In this document: positions 52,926 through 61,742 of the stretch, piece by piece | How positions within the stretch are numbered: the stretch's first letter is position 1 | Layout of the letters: every line of letters begins with the position of its first letter | Source of the DNA: Cellulophaga lytica DSM 7489 | GTDB lineage: Bacteria > Bacteroidota > Bacteroidia > Flavobacteriales > Flavobacteriaceae | Length of the DNA stretch: 64,000 nucleotides | NCBI RefSeq assembly: GCF_000190595.1 | Contig: NC_015167.1 | Location: forward strand, 2,774,501-2,838,500 | Direction of reading: 5' to 3' | Translations under genes and position numbers: made by a program | The notes under the pieces: generated by a model | The model's input: only the letters and a program-made list of their open reading frames with translations | Database searches by the model: none | Told to the model about the DNA's origin: nothing

Positions 52926-55505
52926 TTAAGCAGGTAAGTAAATACTAAATGTAGACCCAATACCAAGTTTACTTGTAGCTGTAATATGACCTCTGTGGTT
53001 TACTACTATTTTTTTACATATAGCTAGGCCTATTCCTGTACCAGAATATTGTTCTTTTTGATGTAGACGTTCAAAAAGACCAAATATTTTTTTAGCATTT
53101 TCTTGCTCAAAACCAATACCGTTGTCTTTTATAGTTATGCGGTAATAGTTTTTTCTTTTTTTATCAAAGACTTCTTTAATTTTTGTGCGTGGTAGCTTTT
53201 CGCAATCAATTGTAATTGCTGGGCTATGCGTGGTAGACCTGTATTTTATAGCATTATTTACTAAGTTGTTAAACAGCTGTTCCATTTGAAAAGGAATAGC
53301 TTTAATTGTAGGTAAATTATTTACAGTAATGACAACACCAGTTTCTGCAATCATTTCTTCTAAATCGTCTAAAACTTTATGTAGCGTAGTGTCTAATTCA
53401 ATTTTTACAAAATCTTTTTTAGTTCTATTAATTCTAGAGTAAGCTAATAGATATTTAATTAATGTTTGCATTCTATTGGCAGAACTATCAATTTTATTAA
53501 AATACATTTTTCCTCTGTCAGATAGTTTTTCTAATTCTCCCTCAGACAATCTAGAGATAAACATTTGTATTTTACGCATAGGTTCTTGCAAGTCATGGCT
53601 AGCTACGCGGTTAAAAGATTCTAACTCTGCATTAGAGCGTTTTAGTTCTTGATTTTTTGCTTTAAGTTTTTCTTCGGTTTTTACGCTATCTGTAATATCT
53701 TGTACAACACCTACAGAAGTGTTTCTGCCATCTTTAATAATGTTTTGGCCGTTTACGTAAATATGTTTAATTGTACCAGATTTGGTAATTATACGGTATG
53801 TGTGTATGTTAGAGCTTCCTTTTTCTACCATCTCTTTGCCAAACTTGTCATACCTTTTTAAATCATCTGGGTGAACAAACTTACGGTAATTATCAAAAGT
53901 AACTTCAAAAGCATTTGGCTCATATCCTAAAATACGGTAAAAGTTATCAGATATTACCGCGGCTCCTGTATCTAAGTACCAAACATAACTACCAATATCT
54001 GCAACTTCTTCTGCGTCTTTAAAAATAGAGTTTTGTATTTCAATCTCTGCATATAATGCATTTAGTTTTTCGGCTCTTGTTTTTTCTAAGGTTATGTCTC
54101 TAGAAGTAACCGTTACACCGTCGTTTAGTTTTATAGCGGTATCATGCAGCCAAATTGTTTTTCCGTTTTTATTAATTTGTGTTTCATACTCTATTTGCCG
54201 AGACTCTTCAATACAACTTACCATTTTTTCAAAAACACCATTTTTAAAAATATTAGGATAAATTTCTGAAGCTCTTTTGTATTTTAATTCAGACGGAATA
54301 TTATTTTTAATACCTTCATTTAAGGCATCATTTATAAACAAAATTTCAAAATCTGTTATTTTTTCTGATGCATCTCTAATAGACTTAAAGTGTGTTACTA
54401 TGTTAGATGTGCTTTTAAAAACATTGCTTAAAAAAGCTCTATTGTCTAACAGTAATAAATTTTGTGCCTCTAATTGGTCTTTAGTTGCTGTTAAATTTTT
54501 CTTTATAATATGCTCTTCTGTAATATCACTAGCAGTAGCCAAAACACCATTATTTAGTTTAACAACACTAGTTTTAAATCTGTAATCTGTACCGTTAAAA
54601 GTATGATTTCTTTTAAATTTTTGAGTTTTGCCGGTTTCATAGCAATCTACTAAATGCTCAAAAACACCATTTTTAAATTGTATTGGTAGTATGGTAGATA
54701 GTAATTTACCTTTCATTTCTTTAACCTTAGTACCTAAAACATTTTCTATATTATGGTTTATAAAATTAATTTTAAAATCTATTATTTTGTTATTGTCATT
54801 GGTTACAGGAGTGTAATAACTAACAATGTTTTCAGTATTTTTTAAAACGCTTTCTAAAAAAGCAGTGGTGCGGTTATTTTTTTTACGTTGTTTGTTTATT
54901 TGCCAAAACGAGACTAGAAAAATAACCAAAGCAGTCATACCTAAAAATAACGTGGTAATTGGGTTTATAAGTCTAGAGGTAGAAAACTGTTTTTGTTGCT
55001 CTGCTAAATAATCTTCTGCATTACCGAGCATAGTAGTTTTAATAGCTTCAATTTCATCCATTAAAACAGAAACATTGTGCAGCAAGGCAGCGTCATTCTG
55101 CTCTTCTAAAGTAGTATCAGTTTTGTAAGCGTTAAGTTCATCTAATGCCGCATAAAAAGATTCTTGTATGGTACGTAATTCTTGTAGTTTTTTTTGTTGG
55201 TTAGGCTTGTCTTGTGTTAAAAACTTAAGGTTATTAAAAGTGGTTAAAGCACTGTCTTTTTGCCTGTTTAAAATAATAGTGTGGTTAACCTTGTCTTGCA
55301 GTTTATTTTTTAAAACCTGAGACTGCATCATAGCATATCTAGAAAAAAGAGTATTTATCTCTGTCTCTACCCGTAGCGTAAAAACAACTAACTCTGCGGT
55401 TTTTTCTTGTTCTCTAATTTGTTTGTAACTATTGCTTCCTAAAAAGGTTAATAAGGCAATAGATAAAATTAGTAATACAATAAATATTTTAGAAGATTTA
55501 ACCAC
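52926..55505 (-). CDS. Membrane PAS-domain sensor histidine kinase
   Basis: The 859-residue kinase has two TM helices (about 8-26 and 185-203) flanking a helical CHASE3/four-helix-like extracytoplasmic sensor. Three PAS domains follow (about 215-330, 355-475 and 490-610; the last has YRKFVHPDDLKRY). HisKA shows VASHDLQEPMRK, with the phosphoacceptor His. The HATPase shows NNLVNNAIKY, DNGIGFEQ, GLFERLH and GTGIGLAICKK. All catalytic boxes are intact. The type usually partners single-domain response regulators; one lies just upstream (55664-56110) but is separated by a terminator. Confidence 0.92.
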   Translation of the reverse strand: MVKSSKIFIVLLILSIALLTFLGSNSYKQIREQEKTAELVVFTLRVETEINTLFSRYAMMQSQVLKNKLQDKVNHTIILNRQKDSALTTFNNLKFLTQDKPNQQKKLQELRTIQESFYAALDELNAYKTDTTLEEQNDAALLHNVSVLMDEIEAIKTTMLGNAEDYLAEQQKQFSTSRLINPITTLFLGMTALVIFLVSFWQINKQRKKNNRTTAFLESVLKNTENIVSYYTPVTNDNNKIIDFKINFINHNIENVLGTKVKEMKGKLLSTILPIQFKNGVFEHLVDCYETGKTQKFKRNHTFNGTDYRFKTSVVKLNNGVLATASDITEEHIIKKNLTATKDQLEAQNLLLLDNRAFLSNVFKSTSNIVTHFKSIRDASEKITDFEILFINDALNEGIKNNIPSELKYKRASEIYPNIFKNGVFEKMVSCIEESRQIEYETQINKNGKTIWLHDTAIKLNDGVTVTSRDITLEKTRAEKLNALYAEIEIQNSIFKDAEEVADIGSYVWYLDTGAAVISDNFYRILGYEPNAFEVTFDNYRKFVHPDDLKRYDKFGKEMVEKGSSNIHTYRIITKSGTIKHIYVNGQNIIKDGRNTSVGVVQDITDSVKTEEKLKAKNQELKRSNAELESFNRVASHDLQEPMRKIQMFISRLSEGELEKLSDRGKMYFNKIDSSANRMQTLIKYLLAYSRINRTKKDFVKIELDTTLHKVLDDLEEMIAETGVVITVNNLPTIKAIPFQMEQLFNNLVNNAIKYRSTTHSPAITIDCEKLPRTKIKEVFDKKRKNYYRITIKDNGIGFEQENAKKIFGLFERLHQKEQYSGTGIGLAICKKIVVNHRGHITATSKLGIGSTFSIYLPA

Positions 55506-55617
55506 TTGCTATTTTGTTTTTTTGTTTGGTTTAATAGACAAGCTAAAGTAGTAAAACAATTTTTTATAATACCAGTTCTTGGAGTTGGTAAACGTATTGA
55601 GTTAAAAATAAAATGGA

Positions 55618-55653
55618 TAGAGCACAAAAAAGAGTAAAAAATTTTGTGCTCTA
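55618..55653 (-). terminator. Terminator after the response-regulator gene
   Basis: TAGAGCACAAAA and TTTTGTGCTCTA form a perfect 12-base stem. It lies 11 bases beyond the response regulator's stop on the minus strand and separates it from the PAS kinase gene. Confidence 0.85.
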
Positions 55654-55663
55654 TTTTAAACAG

Positions 55664-56110
55664 TTATAAACGCAATAAAAAGTTATCTCTGTTAAGGGCA
55701 GAGGTATGGTATTGCCAATTTATTTTCACTATTTTTTCTATAACCTTTTTTAAGGCAGAAAAACTGTTAGGTTTATTAATGTAAATGTTTGCTCCATTTA
55801 CAAAAGTTTCTTCAATATCTTGTTCTGATGATGATGTAGAGTAAATAGCAACGCACAAATCTTTAAGCGTGTCATTGTTACGTATTTCTTTTAAACATTG
55901 CATTCCGTTTTTAACGGGCATATTTAAATCTAAAAAAACAATTTCGGGCAAAACAGCCTCAGGTAGCACTAAATAATCTATAAGTTCCTTACCATCTTTA
56001 AATAAAGATAGGTTTGTTTTTACATCAATTTCTTCAATAGCCTCCTCAAACAATAAGCGATCGTCAGAGTCATCATCGGCTAAAACTATATTCATAATAT
56101 CTACCGCCAT
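55664..56110 (-). CDS. Single-domain response regulator (Rcp1-like receiver)
   Basis: The 148-residue protein is only a receiver domain. The acidic cluster is LADDDSDDRLLF, the phosphorylated Asp lies in VFLDLNMPVKNG, the Ser/Thr in IYSTSSS, and the conserved Lys in INKPNS. No output domain follows. Such Rcp1-type proteins act in phosphorelays with PAS or phytochrome-like kinases. Its likely partner is the PAS kinase encoded downstream. It shares a strand and a 15-base gap with the AraC-type gene. Confidence 0.93.
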   Translation of the reverse strand: MAVDIMNIVLADDDSDDRLLFEEAIEEIDVKTNLSLFKDGKELIDYLVLPEAVLPEIVFLDLNMPVKNGMQCLKEIRNNDTLKDLCVAIYSTSSSEQDIEETFVNGANIYINKPNSFSALKKVIEKIVKINWQYHTSALNRDNFLLRL

Positions 56111-56125
56111 TAGTTTAAGGTTTTA

Positions 56126-56689
56126 CTATTCATTTTTCTTTCTTTTATTAATAATCCTCTGAAAAGCAGATGGAGTTAAGCCCGTAGTTTTTTTAAACTG
56201 GGCAGACAAATGTGCTACACTACTATAATTAAGTTCGTGAGCAATTTCTGTAAGCGTATAATTTTTATGAATAATAAGTTCTTTAGCTAAGTCTATTTTC
56301 TTAAGAATTATAAAATTTTCAATAGATGAGTAGGTGGTTTCTGAAAACACAGAAGACAAGTGCGCATAAGAGTAATTTAGCTTTTCTGATAAATAGTCTG
56401 ATGCATTGTATTTTCTAGACTTTTCTGTATCGTTAATAAGCTCTGTTATTAATTCTTTAATGCGTTGTACTAAAGCACTTTGCTGGTCTACAATAATTGT
56501 TATGCCATATTTTTCTAAGGCTTGTGTTACATATTGCAACTCTGTTTCTGTAGGTTTTTTTTTAAACTCAACCTCACTTAAACTATGTATTTTGTACTCT
56601 AAATTTAGCGCGCCTAACTGTTCTTGTAAAATGGTTTTACAAATAAAGTTATAATCAAATTTAAGGTTCATTTTCATAAAATGATACAA
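56126..56689 (-). CDS. Small AraC-type transcriptional regulator
   Basis: The 187-residue protein has an N-terminal alpha/beta region (about 1-75) that resembles a small ferredoxin-like fold but has no CxxC metal motif. The C-terminal AraC HTH is at about 95-185 (YSYAHLSSVFSETTYSSIEN; TLTEIAHELNYSSVAHLSAQ). Met5 and Met7 are alternative starts. It lies 15 bases upstream of the single-domain response regulator, so the two form an operon and may work in one stress-signalling pathway. Confidence 0.88.
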   Translation of the reverse strand: MYHFMKMNLKFDYNFICKTILQEQLGALNLEYKIHSLSEVEFKKKPTETELQYVTQALEKYGITIIVDQQSALVQRIKELITELINDTEKSRKYNASDYLSEKLNYSYAHLSSVFSETTYSSIENFIILKKIDLAKELIIHKNYTLTEIAHELNYSSVAHLSAQFKKTTGLTPSAFQRIINKRKKNE

Positions 56690-56885
56690 TTATGATGCTC
56701 CGTTTATATAGAGAAATGAGCGCGTTATTACGTCATTTATTAATTTGTTAAATATAGGCTTTTTATCAATATGGAGGTTTTTTTTTAGTGCACCTCACTT
56801 TTTATTAGAGCAATGTTAGTTAGCCTGTTAAGTATTAATAAGTTAGTTTATTAATTTTATGTAATTTTTGTTTGCGTTTAAACGC

Positions 56886-56914
56886 AAAAAAGGATGCTAA
56901 AAGCATCCTTTTTT
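56886..56914 (-). terminator. Terminator after the PA2169-type gene
   Basis: AAAAGGATGCT and AGCATCCTTTT form a perfect stem around a short loop with T-runs on both strands. It lies 18 bases beyond the stop codon of the gene at 56933. Confidence 0.88.
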
Positions 56915-56932
56915 ATGTGGTTAGTGCATATA

Positions 56933-57382
56933 TTAACTAATGTCTTCTAAAAACTTAATAGTATTTAAGTCAGACTTAATATTGTTCATTTGCTTTAATA
57001 AAACTGTAGCTGTGCTAGATGGTAGGGTAGTGTCTTGTAAAACATTTTCATACTCTTCTACAGCAGCCTTTTCACCTCTAATAGATTCTTCTAACATAGA
57101 TTCTGCATCATCTGCAGAGAAAAAAGCTTTAGTATCCATCCAAGCTCTGTGCATACTACCAGTTAAACTACCGCCTTTTTCTGGCTCTTCTCCAAATTTG
57201 GCAATCTCTGTTTTTAATTCATGGCCAAAGTCATAACGCTCTTTACTACGTTTGTTAAAGTATGTTTTTAGTGCATTATGATCTGTGTTTTCTGCTGCTT
57301 TTTTATATCCTTTTTCAGCATCGTATGTTTTTTCTAGTAAATTGTTTAGTTTTGTTCCTACTTGTTCAGTGTATGTTGTCAT
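56933..57382 (-). CDS. PA2169-family four-helix-bundle protein (DUF2383)
   Basis: The 149-residue helical protein matches the DUF2383/PA2169 type: NLLEKTYDAEKGYKKAAENT at the start, then SKERYDFGHELKTEI, and a second pair with ESMLEESIRGEKAAVEEYEN. The two helix pairs carry ferritin-like Glu/Tyr/His positions, so metal binding is possible but unproven. Such proteins occur beside other stress genes in Gram-negative bacteria. It is transcribed alone. Confidence 0.88.
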   Translation of the reverse strand: MTTYTEQVGTKLNNLLEKTYDAEKGYKKAAENTDHNALKTYFNKRSKERYDFGHELKTEIAKFGEEPEKGGSLTGSMHRAWMDTKAFFSADDAESMLEESIRGEKAAVEEYENVLQDTTLPSSTATVLLKQMNNIKSDLNTIKFLEDIS

Positions 57383-57540
57383 ATTTATGTAATTTATGTT
57401 ACAGGACTTATTTTTAATGATATAGTCCTTTTATTATCATACTCAAATTTACAAGTAAAGTATAGCTAAGTTTAACGTTATTAATTAACTTTTTTGCTCA
57501 ATTAATAAAGTGTTGTTTTAGCATAAGTGTTGTAAAAATA

Positions 57541-57572
57541 AAACGCTAAGTCTTTTACAAGTCTTAGCGTTT
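57541..57572 (-). terminator. Terminator after the aldehyde dehydrogenase gene
   Basis: AAACGCTAAG and CTTAGCGTTT pair around a 12-base loop, about 24 bases beyond the dehydrogenase stop on the minus strand. Confidence 0.75.
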
Positions 57573-57595
57573 ATTTTATTTATTGTTTATTGGGG

Positions 57596-58981
57596 TTATG
57601 CTTGTGTAATTGCTTTAGCATTTACAAATTCTTTTATACCAAAACCACCGTGTTCTCTTCCGTAACCAGAGTTTTTAACACCGCCAAAAGGCATATTTGG
57701 GTATGCTAAACCGTAAGAGTTTATATGTATCATACCTGTGTCAAAATAATTTTTAGCTAAGTCCATAGCTTTATCTTCATTTTCACTAAAAATACCTCCA
57801 CCTAAACCAAACTTACTATCGTTTGCAATACGCATGGCGTCTGTATTGTCTTTAGCTTTTATTAAAGATGCAACTGGCCCAAACAATTCTTGGCTATAAG
57901 CAGGTTGCCCAGGTGTAACATTACCCAATACAGTAGAAGGGTAGTAGTAGCCGTTTGTATCTGGAATTTTTCCTCCACATAAAATCTCAGCTCCATTCTC
58001 TACACTTTCTTCAACTTTGTTGTGCAATTGCTCTCTTAAATCTTTTCTGGCAATAGGTCCCAAATCGTTATCATTATTGGTTGGGTCTCCGTAGCTCATA
58101 TTTTGCATAATGTTTACAAACTCTTTTTTAAACTCATCATAAACACTATCTACAACTATAAAACGTTTTGCAGCAATACAAGTTTGTCCGTTATTATAAA
58201 TTCTAGCATTAGCACAAATTTTTGCCGCTTTACTAATATCTGCATCATCTAAAACAATATACGCATCATTACTACCAAGTTCTAAAACTGTTTTTTTTAT
58301 TACTTCTGCAGCTTTAACAGCAACGTGCTTACCAGCAGGTGTACTACCTGTAAGTGTAACGCCTTTTACATATTGGTTTTCAATTATATCATCAGACACG
58401 CTATGGTTTATAACCAATACTTGAAAAAGATTTTTTGGTAAACCTGCCTCTTCATAAATTTCTTTTAATTTTAAGGCACAACCAGTTACATTTTTTGCGT
58501 GTTTTAATAATACACCATTACCAGCCATTAAGCTAGCAATAGAATAACGTATAGGTTGGTATAACGGAAAATTCCACGGTTGTATACCGTATACTACACC
58601 AATTGGTGAGTAATGAATTGTACCTTTGCCACCATCAAAAAGAGAACGTTCTTGGTCTTGTAACTGTTTTAAACCCTCTGTAGCTGTGTATTCACATATA
58701 CTTATGCAAAGGTCTATTTCTTGGTAACTATGACTAAGTAGTTTACCCATTTCTTGTGTCATTAACTGGGCATAACTTTCTTTATGTTTCTCTAGCGTTT
58801 TTCCAATAGATTTTAATATTTCTGCACGTTCTTCTAAAGGTTTTAATTTCCAATCTAAAAAAGCATTGTGGCAATCCTCAACCTTTTTTTTGGCATCATC
58901 ACTGCTTGCATAATTGTATGTTGCTATAGTTTCTTCTGTAGCAGGGTTTATAGTTTTAAAAGTATTTTTGTCTGTACTCAT
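57596..58981 (-). CDS. NAD(P)-dependent aldehyde dehydrogenase, succinate-semialdehyde dehydrogenase type
   Basis: The 461-residue enzyme has the aldehyde dehydrogenase signature set: IQPWNFPLYQPIRY (cofactor site), LTGSTPAGKHV, LELGSNDAYIV with catalytic Glu234, NNGQTCIAAKRF with nucleophile Cys268, and QELFGPVASL. Its best fit is the shorter GabD/SSADH-like subgroup (about 455-460 residues), which oxidises succinate semialdehyde. Substrate specificity is a family inference. It is followed upstream by a small hydrophilic protein and the hibernation factor on the same strand. Confidence 0.9.
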   Translation of the reverse strand: MSTDKNTFKTINPATEETIATYNYASSDDAKKKVEDCHNAFLDWKLKPLEERAEILKSIGKTLEKHKESYAQLMTQEMGKLLSHSYQEIDLCISICEYTATEGLKQLQDQERSLFDGGKGTIHYSPIGVVYGIQPWNFPLYQPIRYSIASLMAGNGVLLKHAKNVTGCALKLKEIYEEAGLPKNLFQVLVINHSVSDDIIENQYVKGVTLTGSTPAGKHVAVKAAEVIKKTVLELGSNDAYIVLDDADISKAAKICANARIYNNGQTCIAAKRFIVVDSVYDEFKKEFVNIMQNMSYGDPTNNDNDLGPIARKDLREQLHNKVEESVENGAEILCGGKIPDTNGYYYPSTVLGNVTPGQPAYSQELFGPVASLIKAKDNTDAMRIANDSKFGLGGGIFSENEDKAMDLAKNYFDTGMIHINSYGLAYPNMPFGGVKNSGYGREHGGFGIKEFVNAKAITQA

Positions 58982-59009
58982 CTTTAGTTTTTTTAGTTTA
59001 CACTTAGGC

Positions 59010-59327
59010 TTATAAATTATCTTTATTGGTGTTAGCCCTTTCTGGAGCTTCTAAATTTTCTTTTAGTTCACCTCCTTGGCCGTATAAACTATTTTCTTCA
59101 TCTGTTAAACTATTTTTAGAGCTTTTTTTAGTTTCATTTCTGCCCGGAATATCTAAATCTTTCCCCTGAAAATCTATACGCTCTTTTCTGTTTTGTAACA
59201 ACTCATCATCACCAGTGTCTACGCTTAGTCCTTTTTTACCTATGGCCTGCAGGTCTTCATCTGTAATATTAGGGTTGTAAGTTGTTTTGGTATCGTTTTT
59301 TTGTATCTTTTTTTTATCTGTGCTCAT
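59010..59327 (-). CDS. Small hydrophilic, probably disordered protein
   Basis: The 105-residue protein starts at the internal Met (MSTDKKKIQKND). An upstream in-frame Met at 59387 would add 20 residues that do not look like part of the protein. It is rich in Lys, Asp, Glu and Asn, with TYNPNITDEDLQAIGKKGLS and a C-terminal SLYGQGGELKENLEAPERAN. It has no membrane segment. I do not recognise a function. It lies between the dehydrogenase and hibernation-factor genes, suggesting a stress-linked small protein. Confidence 0.75.
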   Translation of the reverse strand: MSTDKKKIQKNDTKTTYNPNITDEDLQAIGKKGLSVDTGDDELLQNRKERIDFQGKDLDIPGRNETKKSSKNSLTDEENSLYGQGGELKENLEAPERANTNKDNL

Positions 59328-59389
59328 TGTATTTTTTTTAAGTGATGTGTATAATTTATGTAACCATAAATGCTTGTAAATAAGCATAG

Positions 59390-59689
59390 TTACCTAACAC
59401 TCATTTTTTCTTTGGTTTTTTGCAATTGATTGTCTAAATCTCTTACTGTTTCTGCTATGGCAGACTCAAAATTTTCTGCATGTGTAGAAGCAAATAATCT
59501 AGGTCCTGGCATACTTATACGTATATCACAAATTTGCTCCATATCATCAGATCTATTTTGTACTTTAAAGAACACATCTGCTCTATGTATAAAGTTGAAC
59601 TTTTTATGTAAATGGTCTAATTTTTCTTTTGCTATGTTTTCTAATCTGTCACTTGCTGTAACGTCATGGTATTCAAATATAATTTGCAT
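59390..59689 (-). CDS. hpf: Ribosome hibernation promoting factor / RaiA-type protein (short form)
   Basis: The 99-residue protein matches short HPF/RaiA. It has the opening EYHDVTASDRLENIAKEKLD, a middle FNFIHRADVFFKVQ, and a final helix with FESAIAETVRDLDNQLQKTK. The family binds the small ribosomal subunit and inactivates ribosomes in stationary phase or stress. There is no C-terminal dimerisation domain of the long form. Neighbouring genes (Dps, dehydrogenase, oxidoreductase) fit a resting-cell stress set. Confidence 0.92.
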   Translation of the reverse strand: MQIIFEYHDVTASDRLENIAKEKLDHLHKKFNFIHRADVFFKVQNRSDDMEQICDIRISMPGPRLFASTHAENFESAIAETVRDLDNQLQKTKEKMSVR

Positions 59690-59738
59690 ATAAAGTGTTT
59701 TAAATTTGTAAATTATTTTAAGTAGTACTAGTTATTAC

Positions 59739-60380
59739 TTAAAATGATTTTTGTGAATTTATAGTTTCTAGTAAATCTGATTTAGAGGTGCTTAAACCAT
59801 AAATTTTTTGATCTGGATCCATAATTTTGGTATCACTTAAATTACCAACATACACAGCATCAAACCCAATATCTTCAATTAACTGTTTTACTACAGCTTT
59901 GCTTTCTTGGTCTTGTGCGGCATAAGGGACAGACAGCTTGTTTGTGTCTTTAAAAGCTTCATTTTTTAAATCTTGTGCCTTAATGGTATTAAAAGCTTTA
60001 GCGGTTTTTGCGGAGCTAAATTTCATTGCAGTATACTCAGACGCGTTGTAATTTGCATCTCTAACATTTTTAGCCATTTCACCATCTCTTTCTGGATATG
60101 GGTTTGTAGCATCTAGTATAACGCTGTTGGCATATTCACCAGCATATAACTCAGATATTTTATCTACAGCTTTAAAAGGCATAGCCAACACATATACATC
60201 TGCATTTTCTTCAAAAGTATCTGTAACACTCATTGCTTTTGCATTAGGTCCAGCCTCTTTAACTAGGCTACCTAATTCCTCTGGGTGTCTAGAGCTAAAA
60301 AGCACATTATGCCCTGCATTTGCCCAATGTTTTCCTAAATTTCCTCCAATATTTCCGCTTCCTATAATTCCTATTTTCAT
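59739..60380 (-). CDS. NADPH-dependent F420 reductase-like oxidoreductase
   Basis: The 213-residue protein begins MKIGIIGSGNIGGNLGKHWA, a Rossmann GxGxxG motif. The ATG at 60380 puts the nucleotide-binding strand at the N-terminus; an upstream in-frame ATG at 60407 would add nine residues. FSSRHPEEL follows the second strand, typical of NADP specificity. The rest (VILDATNPYPERDGE, KAFNTIKAQDL) matches proteins annotated as NADP oxidoreductase, coenzyme F420-dependent. This phylum does not generally make F420, so the true substrate is unknown. Promoter box TAATTTTG and a TTTTTTGATGCT motif lie upstream. Confidence 0.87.
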   Translation of the reverse strand: MKIGIIGSGNIGGNLGKHWANAGHNVLFSSRHPEELGSLVKEAGPNAKAMSVTDTFEENADVYVLAMPFKAVDKISELYAGEYANSVILDATNPYPERDGEMAKNVRDANYNASEYTAMKFSSAKTAKAFNTIKAQDLKNEAFKDTNKLSVPYAAQDQESKAVVKQLIEDIGFDAVYVGNLSDTKIMDPDQKIYGLSTSKSDLLETINSQKSF

Positions 60381-60434
60381 TTTATATTGATTTATGTTCT
60401 GACGCATCAGAATGTTATACTTTAATTTCTACAT

Positions 60435-60442
60435 CAAAATTA
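60435..60442 (-). promoter_or_regulatory. Candidate -7 box (TAATTTTG) for the F420-reductase-like gene
   Basis: On the minus strand TAATTTTG matches TAnnTTTG, 55 bases before the chosen start. No TTG stands at the expected upstream distance, so activation by a regulator bound further upstream is possible. Confidence 0.45.
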
Positions 60443-60479
60443 CAACCCATTTAAAGCCTGGGTTAACTGGTATCCGTTC

Positions 60480-60520
60480 TTTTTTGATGCTATCAATAAA
60501 ATGAAGCGATTTTGAGTGTT
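60480..60520. promoter_or_regulatory. Third copy of the TTTTTTGATGCT motif
   Basis: TTTTTTGATGCT at 60480-60491 is identical to those at 8009 and 52024. A weaker match (GATTTTGAGTGT) follows 29 bases later, the same spacing as upstream of terC. Here the motif runs opposite to the downstream oxidoreductase gene. Confidence 0.35.
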
Positions 60521-60613
60521 TTTTGTTTAAAAAGGAATGTTTTTTACGTGTTTTTGCTTGAAAATTGCAAAAATCAGTAAAAATAAAGAGTGTAGTGTTA
60601 AGTGCTTTTTTTA

Positions 60614-61633
60614 TTAAATACTGTTGCCAGATTCTCCATATTGATTTTTATAAATGCGAACAACAACAAGAAAAAGACTTACTAATAAAGGACCAAAAAT
60701 TAGGCCTATAAAACCAAATAAAGGCACACCAACTAAAACACCAACAAGTGTAATTAATGGGTGTACATCATCTAAACGTTTTAAAATGTATAATCTAAAT
60801 ATATTATCTGTAGCACCTATGGCAACTAAACCGTAAATTAGTATTCCCCAAGCCTGAAAAGTGTTTCCGTTAGATAATGCCAATATAAATACAGGAACTG
60901 TACCTAATGCGCTACCTACAAATGGTATCATAGAACCTATAGTTACTACTGCAGCCCAAAAAAAAGGGTCTTCTATACCAAAAATATAAAATCCTAATAA
61001 CGCTACTAAACCTTGACCTAAAGCTACCAATGGTATACCTAAAGCATTGGCCTTTACGTTAGCTGTTATTTCTTTACCAATGGTTTTTAAATTAGTGTCT
61101 TTTATAGGTATGTACTCAAATAAAGACTCTCTTAGTTTTTTTCTGTTGGTAAGCATAAAGTACAGCATAAAGTACATTATGGTTATAGATATTACCATAT
61201 TAAAAGTACCACCTGCAAAATTTTGTAACTTATCAGACAACCAATTTGTTATAGAGCTAGTGTCTATTTCTGTACCAAGGTCTATATGTAAAAAAGATTC
61301 TACTTTTTGCAGTTGGTTTTTACCTGCATTAATTACTTTTTGGGAGTTATCTACAGCATATTTAATTTTTGATCCCATCATAAAACCTAAGCCAGTTAAA
61401 GGTATCATAATGCATAAAAAAGAAAGTATCATTAAAAAAATAGCAGCAATATTAGCATACCAACCTTTGTTTGCCAGCTTTTGCATTGGCTTTTTTAAGA
61501 TTACATACATAGTTATTGCACCTAAAACACCACTTAAATAAGGTAATATTTCTTTAAAAATAAGCCCGCCCATTAGCACTATTAGTAGTAAAACAAAAAT
61601 TTGCCTTATAATATGCGGACTAATATATTTCAT
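60614..61633 (-). CDS. AI-2E family transporter (PerM/UPF0118-type permease)
   Basis: The 339-residue membrane protein has about eight TM helices and the family pattern. An N-terminal helical hairpin is followed by an amphipathic region with VESFLHIDLGTEIDTS. A conserved block then reads ANALGIPLVALGQGLVALLG, followed by PFFWAAVVTIGSMIPFVGSA. Characterised members range from sodium/proton antiport to autoinducer-2 export, so the substrate is not assigned. Transcribed alone on the minus strand. Confidence 0.9.
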   Translation of the reverse strand: MKYISPHIIRQIFVLLLIVLMGGLIFKEILPYLSGVLGAITMYVILKKPMQKLANKGWYANIAAIFLMILSFLCIMIPLTGLGFMMGSKIKYAVDNSQKVINAGKNQLQKVESFLHIDLGTEIDTSSITNWLSDKLQNFAGGTFNMVISITIMYFMLYFMLTNRKKLRESLFEYIPIKDTNLKTIGKEITANVKANALGIPLVALGQGLVALLGFYIFGIEDPFFWAAVVTIGSMIPFVGSALGTVPVFILALSNGNTFQAWGILIYGLVAIGATDNIFRLYILKRLDDVHPLITLVGVLVGVPLFGFIGLIFGPLLVSLFLVVVRIYKNQYGESGNSI

Positions 61634-61742
61634 AATATAATGTGTTAAGTTAAGTACGTTATTTGTATGTCAAAATTGCACAATTACGCTTTGTTGTATT
61701 AATGATATTAGATAAATAATTAACTCTTATAATTGGTGTGGT

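Noticed and set aside
59739-60380. Taking the oxidoreductase as a true F420-dependent enzyme
   Set aside because: Only the Rossmann/NADP part is visible, no F420-related gene is nearby, and this phylum does not generally make F420.
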